From the NCBI GenBank assembly GCA_900550595.1, contig URTB01000061.1, positions 1-7,826 on the forward strand: a stretch of 7,826 bases of DNA, given 5' to 3'. The notes below the pieces were generated by a model. It was given only the letters and a program-made list of their open reading frames with translations, made no database searches and had not been told where the DNA came from. Source of the DNA: an uncultured Collinsella sp. Lineage in GTDB: Bacteria > Actinomycetota > Coriobacteriia > Coriobacteriales > Coriobacteriaceae. Of the stretch, positions 1-4,959 are shown one piece after another; position 1 is the stretch's first letter; each line of letters opens with the position of its first letter. Both the position numbers and the translations under genes were made by a program.

Positions 1-2
1 TT

Positions 3-146
3 TGCTCTGAGTGCATTCGTTTCTCGGCCTTTGTGGTCGACGATGACGAGTGCGATCGCGGCGTCCATGGCACCAACGAGCGCATTACCCGCCGAGCCTA
101 CCTCCAGGGCATCCGTTTTCTCATCTCACTGCTTCAAACGCTCTAG
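3..146 (+). CDS. C-terminal end of an unidentified protein (partial)
   Basis: An open frame runs from the left edge of the window to a TAG at 144-146, giving the last 47 residues of a protein that starts outside the window. About 70% of its third codon positions are G or C, well above the local average, which is what a real gene in this genome shows; the two other forward frames lack this pattern. The visible residues include a CSEC pair near the left edge, an acidic VVDDDECD stretch and a basic, leucine-rich tail (RRAYLQGIRFL). I do not recognise the family. Genes often found just upstream of prfA are rpmE (ribosomal protein L31) and a DUF1385 membrane protein, but this tail does not clearly match either, so no function is assigned. 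The stop is followed at once by the palindrome at 177-226. Confidence 0.5.
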   Translation, partial: CSECIRFSAFVVDDDECDRGVHGTNERITRRAYLQGIRFLISLLQTL

Positions 147-176
147 AATTCGGCAAAGCGACAGTCCTTTTGTTGG

Positions 177-226
177 CCGTTGGGAACGTTCTTAAACGAC
201 TAGTCGTTAAGGAACATACCCAACGG
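177..226. repeat. 50-bp imperfect palindrome (REP-like element)
   Basis: Bases 177-201 and 202-226 are reverse complements of each other with no loop: counting one G-T wobble, 22 of 25 positions pair, with mismatches at 194/209, 187/216 and 185/218. The outer arm CCGTTGGG / CCCAACGG is perfect and the core around ACGACTAGTCGT is perfect. A 24-base piece of the left arm (180-203) recurs with one mismatch at 1692-1715, so this is a repeated sequence and not a chance hairpin. It lies 31 bases after the stop of the upstream gene and no T-run follows it, so it is not an ordinary intrinsic terminator. A REP/BIME-type or small non-autonomous mobile repeat is the best guess. Confidence 0.6.
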
Positions 227-281
227 CTACGTCCACTCATTCCGTGCGGGTTATATGCAGGTTTGCCTGAGCACGCTATCA

Positions 282-316
282 TGTATGGGTTAGACCGCAA
301 CTATGTACCCCATACA
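282..316 (+). other. Possible stem-loop in the prfA leader
   Basis: TGTATGGG at 282-289 pairs perfectly with CCCATACA at 309-316 across a 19-base loop. It lies in the 296-base gap (147-442) ahead of prfA. Further on, GGCGC (376-380) and GCGCC (384-388) form a short 5-bp hairpin. No T-run follows either, and I could not find a convincing -35/-10 pair anywhere in this gap, so the prfA promoter is not located. The structures could belong to an untranslated leader but may be incidental. Confidence 0.25.
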
Positions 317-442
317 CGAAGGGATGCGCATGTATCTGAAGATCGACATGTTCTAGCCGGGCTTACCCCCGCAGTGGCGCCATGCGCCCCATCAACTCTG
401 CCGATTTTCACCTTCACGCATATCATATAAAGGAGTCCTGCC

Positions 443-1510
443 ATGCGCGACAAGCTCGAAAAGATCATCAAGGCCTACGAGGAGCTCGAGAAGAAGCTCT
501 CCGACCCGGCCGTCGCCTCCGATATTAAGGAGTTCACGCGTCTCAACAAGGAGTACGCGCACCAGTCCGACCTCATCGCCGCTTCGCGTGAGTACATCAG
601 CGCGCTCGACGACATCGAGGCTGCCAAGGAGATGCTCCGCGACACCACCGACGCCGATGAGAAAGAGATGCTCCAGATGGACATCTCCGAAAACGAGGCC
701 AAGCTCCCCCAGCTCGAGGAAGACATCAAGTACATGCTCATCCCGAGCGACCCCAACGACGACAAGAACACCATCGTCGAGATCCGCTCCGCCGCCGGTG
801 GCGACGAGGCGGCCATCTTCGCCGGCGACCTGTACAAGATGTACCAGCGCTTTTGCGAGTCGCGTGGCTGGAAGACCACCGTGCTCGATTCCAGCCCCAG
901 CGAGGCCGGCGGCTTTAAGTCCATCGAGTTCAAGGTCGAGGGCGACCGCGTCTACTCCGTCATGAAGTTCGAATCCGGCGTGCACCGCGTCCAGCGCGTT
1001 CCCAAGACCGAGTCCCAGGGCCGCATCCAGACCTCAACGGCAACCGTCGCCGTGCTTCCCGAGGCCGAGGAGATCGACGTCCAGATCAACCAGTCCGACC
1101 TGCGCATCGATACCTACTGCGCTTCGGGCCCTGGTGGTCAGTGCGTTAACACCACCTACTCCGCCGTGCGCATCACCCACCTGCCCACCAACACCGTTGT
1201 GCAGTCGCAAGAGCAGCGTTCCCAGATTCAGAACCGCGAGGTCTGCATGCAGATGCTGCGCGCCCGTCTGTACGAGATGGAGCTCGAGAAGCAGCAGGCC
1301 GAGCTCGGCGCCGAGCGCCAGAGCCAGATTGGCCACGGCAACCGTTCCGAGAAGATCCGTACCTATAACCAGCCCCAGGACCGCGTGACCGATCACCGCA
1401 TCGGTTTCAACTCCACCTACAACGGCGTCCTTCTGGGCGATCAGCTCGGCACCGTCATCGAGGCGCTCGCCGCCGCCGAGCGAGCCGAGAAGCTGGCGCA
1501 GGCGGTTTAG
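443..1510 (+). CDS. prfA: Peptide chain release factor 1 (RF1)
   Basis: RF1 recognises UAA and UAG in the ribosomal A site and triggers hydrolysis of the finished peptide from the P-site tRNA. At 355 residues the protein has the usual RF1 length. Residues 1-110 form the N-terminal helical domain; IRSAAGGDEAAIF follows. The codon-reading PxT motif is PKT at 187-189, in the context RVPKTESQGR, which marks RF1 rather than RF2 (SPF). The catalytic GGQ is at 231-233 within SGPGGQCVNTTYSAVR, and the C-terminal RIRTYN...DRVTDHRIG block is intact. Two differences stand out: Gln196 replaces the usual His in GRIHTS, and Cys-234 follows GGQ where His, Ser or Gly is common. The start has a strong Shine-Dalgarno, AAAGGAG at 429-435, 7 bases ahead of ATG. 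A hairpin begins right after the stop. PrmC, encoded next, methylates the GGQ glutamine (Gln233). Confidence 0.98.
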   Translation: MRDKLEKIIKAYEELEKKLSDPAVASDIKEFTRLNKEYAHQSDLIAASREYISALDDIEAAKEMLRDTTDADEKEMLQMDISENEAKLPQLEEDIKYMLIPSDPNDDKNTIVEIRSAAGGDEAAIFAGDLYKMYQRFCESRGWKTTVLDSSPSEAGGFKSIEFKVEGDRVYSVMKFESGVHRVQRVPKTESQGRIQTSTATVAVLPEAEEIDVQINQSDLRIDTYCASGPGGQCVNTTYSAVRITHLPTNTVVQSQEQRSQIQNREVCMQMLRARLYEMELEKQQAELGAERQSQIGHGNRSEKIRTYNQPQDRVTDHRIGFNSTYNGVLLGDQLGTVIEALAAAERAEKLAQAV

Positions 1511-1538
1511 GTTACGCGGTTTTACCAAACCGCGTAAC
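1511..1538 (+). terminator. Perfect 12-bp hairpin directly after prfA
   Basis: GTTACGCGGTTT (1511-1522) and AAACCGCGTAAC (1527-1538) are perfect reverse complements around a 4-base TACC loop. The stem starts on the base after the prfA stop codon. No T-run follows (the next bases are GGCTCGACGC), so it is not a textbook intrinsic terminator; it may act as a U-tract-less terminator, as a 3' end protecting the prfA mRNA, or as part of a composite structure with the element at 1552-1650. Confidence 0.5.
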
Positions 1539-1551
1539 GGCTCGACGCTGC

Positions 1552-1650
1552 AAACGCCCCTAAGCGGCAATCTGACGTTCAATCGTCGGTCGCGTACCGA
1601 AGTACGCTTCCCTCCTCTTTCACGTCACCTTGCTCGCTTAGGGGCGTTTT
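1552..1650. repeat. Nested inverted-repeat element with perfect 14-bp ends
   Basis: AAACGCCCCTAAGC (1552-1565) is the exact reverse complement of GCTTAGGGGCGTTT (1636-1649). Inside this stem the two flanks keep pairing: GCAA (1567-1570) with TTGC (1630-1633), TGACGT (1573-1578) with ACGTCA (1622-1627), and an apical GCGTAC (1592-1597) / GTACGC (1602-1607) hairpin with a CGAA loop. All of these are nested in order, so the whole 98 bases can fold into one branched or interrupted stem. The right arm ends in TTTT, so it could work as a terminator for prfA, but its size and organisation fit a MITE-like repeat or a structured RNA better. No open frame of note lies inside. Confidence 0.55.
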
Positions 1651-1691
1651 CGCTGACTTATGCTCAACCTGCGGCGCCTTAGAGGTGGTCA

Positions 1692-1715
1692 TTGGGGACG
1701 TTCTTAAACGACTAG
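1692..1715 (+). repeat. Half copy of the 177-226 palindrome
   Basis: This stretch matches 180-203 at 23 of 24 positions, including an unbroken 18-base identity from ACGTTC to GACTAG (1698-1715 against 186-203). The matching right arm is absent: after GACTAG the sequence continues GTTGGGC instead of the reverse complement. It sits at the point where the gap changes from GC-rich to AT-rich sequence. Confidence 0.6.
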
Positions 1716-2030
1716 GTTGGGCTTATTGCTTTGAGATGTTATTCAATCGTCTTTGATAGACTTCAAGCTGTCTACCTGCTGAAAGCAATTAACGGTATGC
1801 ATCTGCAATTGAAAATATTGCTTGAAAAATCGTCCAAGAAGTCGCGGGGTGATTTTTGACGCGTTGCGCGTCAAGTGATGTGGCAAGCGTTTGGTTAGAT
1901 ATTGGTTAGTTTTGGGGCAACCTTGCCAAAAGCTTGACGAATGCAAATCTAGACGTCGGCGAATGAACACTTTGAGCGAGCCCGGTGCAAAATTCTGGGC
2001 TGATTCTCGATAATCGCCTTCAATCGTCTC
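1716..2030. other. AT-rich non-coding spacer ahead of prmC
   Basis: This segment is clearly more AT-rich than its surroundings and has no + strand gene. It contains one perfect hairpin, TTGACGCG (1856-1863) / CGCGTCAA (1867-1874) with a TTG loop, preceded but not followed by T residues on the + strand. The minus strand is open for 108 codons (2069 to 1743), but that reading frame starts on top of the prmC promoter, its composition is unlike the coding genes here, and I see no domain, so I do not call it a gene. The segment could be the body of an interspersed repeat whose end is the half palindrome at 1692-1715, or it could hold a small RNA. Confidence 0.35.
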
Positions 2031-2057
2031 TTGCCAAGCGCTGGCCTCGCGTACAAT
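2031..2057 (+). promoter_or_regulatory. Candidate prmC promoter
   Basis: TTGCCA (2031-2036) and TACAAT (2052-2057) resemble -35 and -10 boxes, separated by 15 bases, which is shorter than the optimal 17. The -10 has the same GTACAAT form as the one ahead of the last gene in the window. Transcription would start near 2064 and give a leader of about 40 bases, which holds a small GCGCC/GGCGC hairpin (2074-2087) just before the ribosome binding site. Confidence 0.5.
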
Positions 2058-2105
2058 CTGCTCCGACATTCGCGCGCCGCCTGGCGCTTATGAGGGGAGG
2101 ACCCC

Positions 2106-3356
2106 ATGGCAAACGAGATCTGGACCATCAAGCGTTGTCTCGAGTGGACCAAGGAGTACCTGGCCGAGCGCGGTGAGGAGCATCCCCGTCTTTCTGCCGA
2201 ATGGCTGCTGTGCGCAGCCACGGGTCTGGCGCGCATCGACTTATATATGCGTATGGACGAGACGCTCGATGCGGCGCAGCTCGAGACCATGCACGCGGCG
2301 GTCGTCCGCCGCGCCAAGGGCGAGCCGCTGCAGTACATCACCGGCAGCACGCAGTTCCGCATGATCGACGTCGCGTGTGCCCCCGGCGTACTCATTCCGC
2401 GTCCCGAGACCGAGATGCTCGTCGAGGAAGTCCTCAATTATCTGGATGCCGAGGTGCTGAGTCCCGAGGCTGCCGCCCGTCAGCGCGTTGAGCTGCCCTG
2501 GAACGATGAAATCGAGCAAGCGCGCAAGGCCGAAGCCGCATTGGCCGACGAGCGAGCGACGGCCGAGCGCCGTGCCGCCAACCTCACAGCTGCCGACGAG
2601 GCGGCGTTGGGTAGCGATGTACTGGGCAGCCGCGCCTATGCCGAGGAACTGGCCGATCGCGAGGCCGAGGAAGCCGCCGCGCAGGCAGCAGAGACCGAGG
2701 CCGAGGAGGCCGCTGAGCCCGAGCTCGACGAATACGGCATCGCCATCGAAGGCGCCGACCACGAGGCGTCTCTGACGGAGGATGCCGCCGCGCCCGCTCC
2801 GGTCGAGCCCCGTATCGCCCGCGTTCTCGAGGTCGGCTGCGGCACGGGCTGCATCTCGCTTTCCCTTGCCTGGGAGCGCCGCGGGCATGTCGTCTGCACC
2901 GCTACCGATATCGAGCCGCGTGCCATCGACCTGGCCACCAAAAACCGCGACGCGCTCGGGCTTACGTCCGATGAGGTCGCCTTCAACCTCACAAACCTGG
3001 TGAGCTCTATCCCCCGCGAGGAATGGGGCACCTTCGACGTGCTCGTCTCCAACCCGCCCTACATTCCGACTGACGTCATGCGCTCGCTACCGCACGAGGT
3101 CAAGGACTTCGAGCCCGATTTGGCGCTCGAGGGCGGTGCCGACGGCCTCGATATCTTCCGCCGCCTGCTCAATGCGGCGCCCTATATGCTGCGCGCCGGC
3201 GGCCTGTTTGCCTGCGAGCTCTACGAGGGCGCCCTCGACGCCGCCGCCGAGCTCTGCCGCCAGGCGGGTCTCTCGGACGTGCGCATCGTCCGCGACCTTA
3301 CCGATCGTCCCCGCATCGTTCGAGCCATCGTCACCGAGCCCAAACAGCGCCAGTAA
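2106..3356 (+). CDS. prmC: Release factor glutamine methyltransferase PrmC (HemK), with a long acidic insert
   Basis: PrmC transfers a methyl group from S-adenosylmethionine to the amide nitrogen of the glutamine in the GGQ motif of release factors; its likely substrate is the product of the upstream prfA. Residues 1-110 form the N-terminal helical domain that binds the factor, ending in LIPRPETEMLVEE (96-108). The SAM-binding motif I is EVGCGTGCISL (242-252) and the catalytic NPPY is at 316-319, followed by the usual PHEVKDFEP and LEGGADGLD blocks. Between the two domains, residues about 115-235 are an Ala/Glu/Arg-rich, low-complexity insert that ordinary PrmC proteins lack: this one is 416 residues, while the E. 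coli protein has 277. The reading frame is unbroken. The Shine-Dalgarno AGGGGAGG (2093-2100) lies 5 bases ahead of the ATG. The gene has its own promoter and is separated from prfA by 595 bases. Confidence 0.95.
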   Translation: MANEIWTIKRCLEWTKEYLAERGEEHPRLSAEWLLCAATGLARIDLYMRMDETLDAAQLETMHAAVVRRAKGEPLQYITGSTQFRMIDVACAPGVLIPRPETEMLVEEVLNYLDAEVLSPEAAARQRVELPWNDEIEQARKAEAALADERATAERRAANLTAADEAALGSDVLGSRAYAEELADREAEEAAAQAAETEAEEAAEPELDEYGIAIEGADHEASLTEDAAAPAPVEPRIARVLEVGCGTGCISLSLAWERRGHVVCTATDIEPRAIDLATKNRDALGLTSDEVAFNLTNLVSSIPREEWGTFDVLVSNPPYIPTDVMRSLPHEVKDFEPDLALEGGADGLDIFRRLLNAAPYMLRAGGLFACELYEGALDAAAELCRQAGLSDVRIVRDLTDRPRIVRAIVTEPKQRQ

Positions 3357-3370
3357 CATTTATTAACTGG

Positions 3371-3399
3371 TTAGCAAAAATTATAAAGTAGTTTATAAT
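3371..3399 (+). promoter_or_regulatory. hicAB promoter
   Basis: TTAGCA (3371-3376) and a consensus TATAAT (3394-3399) are separated by exactly 17 bases, the best-formed promoter in the window. It lies 26 bases ahead of hicA and only 15 bases after the prmC stop, in a short AT-rich patch that contrasts with the genes on both sides. It lets the toxin-antitoxin pair be transcribed independently of prmC. Confidence 0.75.
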
Positions 3400-3400
3400 T
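3379..3400. promoter_or_regulatory. Operator-like inverted repeat over the hicAB -10 box
   Basis: AATTATAAA (3379-3387) and TTTATAATT (3392-3400) form a perfect 9-bp inverted repeat around a 4-base GTAG centre. The right half contains the whole -10 box, so a protein bound here would block RNA polymerase. Antitoxins of the HicB family often repress their own operon by binding such repeats, and this HicB carries a C-terminal DNA-binding domain. An RNA hairpin is possible in form, but the AT content and position over the -10 favour an operator. Confidence 0.6.
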
Positions 3401-3424
3401 AGGACGGCTGAAAGAGGTCGGCCC

Positions 3425-3610
3425 ATGCAACCTCCTACCTTTCGGGAAATCATTGCCCTACTCAAGCACGATGGATTCGTGAAGGTCGCGCAAGTCGGTA
3501 GTCATGCTAAGTATGTTTCTGGTGACCGCGTTGTCACCGTGAACGGTTCTGGTGGTGATCGACCAAAGAAGGGCACGTGGGCAAGTATTCGTCGCCAAGC
3601 TGGATGGTAG
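3425..3610 (+). CDS. hicA: HicA-family mRNA interferase toxin
   Basis: HicA toxins are small proteins with a double-stranded-RNA-binding fold that cleave mRNA and so halt translation; the antitoxin HicB binds and blocks them. This 61-residue protein has the usual size and plan: FREIIALLKHDGFVKV, then GSHAKY at 25-30 with the catalytic His27, a beta strand (VVTVN, 36-40), and the closing KKGTWASIRRQAGW that corresponds to the family's GTLxxILKQAGL tail. The family's common proline-histidine loop after the strand is replaced by GSGGDRPKK. AAAGAGG (3411-3417) lies 7 bases ahead of the ATG. It is the first gene of the pair; hicB starts 11 bases after its stop. Its base composition is visibly less GC-rich than prmC, which suggests acquisition by transfer. 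Confidence 0.88.
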   Translation: MQPPTFREIIALLKHDGFVKVAQVGSHAKYVSGDRVVTVNGSGGDRPKKGTWASIRRQAGW

Positions 3611-3621
3611 TTGGAGGCAAA

Positions 3622-4068
3622 ATGAGGCAGCGATTTACCTATGACTGCGTTCTCATAAAAGAAGACGACGGTTACTGCGCTAGCTTCCCGCAGATTCCCG
3701 GCGCCTTTGCCGATGGCGATACGCGCGAAGAAGCGATTGCCCATGCCACCGAGGCACTGATGGCGTTTTTGGCCGACGACCTCAACAACGGTTTGACTCC
3801 GGCAGGGTACGAACGCTCGGCCGAGGTCGTGACCCTTTCAGTCGAAATCGACCACGAGGACGCTCGGGAAGCGGCGTGCCGAACATTTAAAGACGCAGCT
3901 CTGGACCTCAAAGTTTCCGCTCCGCGGATTACCGCGCTGGTCAAAGCCGGAAAGCTCGATGTTGAACTCGTCGACGGCCGTCGGATGATAACGATAGACA
4001 GCATCGAGCGCTACGCCGCCCAAGAACGCCACGCCGGCAGGCCAAAGAAGTTCGTCGCAGTCCAATAA
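3622..4068 (+). CDS. hicB: HicB-family antitoxin with a C-terminal helix-turn-helix-like domain
   Basis: HicB neutralises HicA and normally represses the shared promoter. Residues 1-75 are the typical degenerate RNase-H-like HicB fold: FTYDCVLIKEDDGYCASFPQ, then IPGAFADGDTREEAIAHATEAL and the SAEVV strand. Residues about 85-135 (VSAPRITALVKAGKLDVEL, then GRRMITIDSIERYA) look like an excisionase/MerR-type winged helix: a helix pair, a short wing and a second helix ending in a Tyr. The tail is basic (HAGRPKKF). HicB proteins more usually end in a ribbon-helix-helix or an XRE-type domain. I chose ATG 3622 (148 residues) because GGAGG (3613-3617) lies just ahead of it and the homologous part starts there; an in-frame ATG at 3577 would overlap hicA and add 15 residues without a binding site. 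Confidence 0.87.
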   Translation: MRQRFTYDCVLIKEDDGYCASFPQIPGAFADGDTREEAIAHATEALMAFLADDLNNGLTPAGYERSAEVVTLSVEIDHEDAREAACRTFKDAALDLKVSAPRITALVKAGKLDVELVDGRRMITIDSIERYAAQERHAGRPKKFVAVQ

Positions 4069-4115
4069 CCCCCTCACTTTCACCGACTACTAGAGCCGCT
4101 CACCAAACCAACATG

Positions 4116-4192
4116 CGCTCTGGGCAAATAGGTTGAACGTTTCGTGCGAGAATGCCCCACAGTAAATAAACTTGCACCAGAGCGTAAGGGGC
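4116..4192 (+). promoter_or_regulatory. Possible structured leader of tsaC
   Basis: CGCTCTGG (4116-4123) pairs perfectly with CCAGAGCG (4177-4184), enclosing 53 bases. Within it, GGGCA (4122-4126) can pair with TGCCC (4153-4157), while GCCCC (4154-4158) can instead pair with GGGGC (4188-4192), which holds the Shine-Dalgarno of tsaC. These pairings exclude one another. A TTGAAC at 4133-4138 resembles a -35 box but I find no -10 at the right distance. Confidence 0.25.
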
Positions 4193-4202
4193 TGGCATAC
4201 AC

Positions 4203-4946
4203 ATGCAGACGGTCTATCGGGTATTCGAGGGAACGCGTGAGCCGCATCGGCTCGCCGTCGAGCGTACGGCCGAGCTACTCGGTCGCGGTGGCCTGGCGCT
4301 TATTCCAACCGAGACGGTCTACGGTGTCGCCGTGGCAGTCAACGTCTTCTCGGATGCCGTTCCACAAGATACAAGTGAACCTCTGCCGTGGCCGCGCGAT
4401 CCGCAGGTCACCGTCAACGGCGCCGCGGTCCCCGCACTCGGTACCGGCTATCGTCGTATCTTTACCCTCAAGCAGCGCGAGCTCACGCAAACGGTCGCCT
4501 GGCTGGTTGATGATGCCGAGGCACTCGATCGCTATGGCGTGGATATCCCTCATGAGGCCCGCGTGCTCGCCCGACGATGCTGGCCGGGTGCCCTGACTAT
4601 CGTGGTCAAGGCGGCCCCCTGCGTGCCGACCTTTATGCGCGCCGCCGACGACACGGTGGCACTTCGCGCTTCGGCCTCGCCCGTGGTGCAAGCGCTCATC
4701 CGCGCCTGCGGCAGCCCTCTTGCCTGCACCAGCGCCAATACGCATGGCACGCCCGCGCCGGCAAGCTTTGCCGACGTTGAGGACCGTATTCTGGAGGGGG
4801 TTGATCTGGCCGTCGACGCGGGCGAGACCCCGTGCCGCGACGCTTCGACCATCGTGACGTTTAAGCATGGCGAGCTTCAGATCCTGCGCCAAGGCGCACT
4901 TCCCGCATCAGAGATCGAGCGGGTTCTGTCCGACCCGATGCAATAG
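4203..4946 (+). CDS. tsaC: L-threonylcarbamoyladenylate synthase (YrdC/TsaC type)
   Basis: This enzyme makes threonylcarbamoyl-AMP from threonine, bicarbonate and ATP, the first step of the t6A modification at position 37 of tRNAs that read ANN codons. At 247 residues it is a single YrdC domain without the extra C-terminal Sua5 domain. Motifs in order: PTETVYGV (35-42), LKQR (89-92, the K-x-R pair of the active site), WPGALTIVV (127-135), DTVALRASA (150-158), ACTSANTHGTPAP (174-186) and ASTIV (214-218). Between PTETVYGV and LKQR there are about 35 residues (48-84, with WPRDPQ and VNGAAVPALG) that usual TsaC proteins lack. AAGGGG (4186-4191) lies 11 bases ahead of the ATG, a rather long spacing that hints at weak or regulated initiation. 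glpK follows after 13 bases, so the two are probably co-transcribed. The missing or altered Pro-Leu after K-x-R makes the exact subfamily less certain. Confidence 0.88.
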   Translation: MQTVYRVFEGTREPHRLAVERTAELLGRGGLALIPTETVYGVAVAVNVFSDAVPQDTSEPLPWPRDPQVTVNGAAVPALGTGYRRIFTLKQRELTQTVAWLVDDAEALDRYGVDIPHEARVLARRCWPGALTIVVKAAPCVPTFMRAADDTVALRASASPVVQALIRACGSPLACTSANTHGTPAPASFADVEDRILEGVDLAVDAGETPCRDASTIVTFKHGELQILRQGALPASEIERVLSDPMQ

Positions 4947-4959
4947 AAAGGTGTAAGCG

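Noticed and set aside
50..430. A 126-codon open frame on the + strand in the prfA leader
   Set aside because: It starts inside the end of the upstream gene in another frame, runs through the palindrome, has no ribosome binding site and shows no domain or coding-type third-position bias.
392..985. Long minus-strand frame opposite prfA
   Set aside because: High GC at third positions of prfA leaves the opposite strand open; the product is low-complexity Leu/Val/Gly-rich and is a shadow.
1743..2069. A 108-codon minus-strand frame ahead of prmC
   Set aside because: It begins over the prmC promoter and leader, has composition unlike the genes here and no recognisable motif; kept only as an observation on the AT-rich spacer.
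2241..2888. Long minus-strand frame opposite prmC
   Set aside because: Shadow of prmC in a GC-rich gene; prmC has all catalytic motifs and a strong ribosome binding site.
3381..3398. AT-rich inverted repeat after prmC as an intrinsic terminator
   Set aside because: The stem has no GC pairs and no T-run beyond it, and it overlaps a consensus -10; an operator fits better.
4133..4161. TTGAAC as a -35 box for tsaC
   Set aside because: No reasonable -10 lies 15-19 bases downstream.
4144..4596. 150-codon + strand frame overlapping tsaC
   Set aside because: It is in another frame from tsaC, which carries all YrdC motifs; Ser/Arg/Pro-rich shadow.
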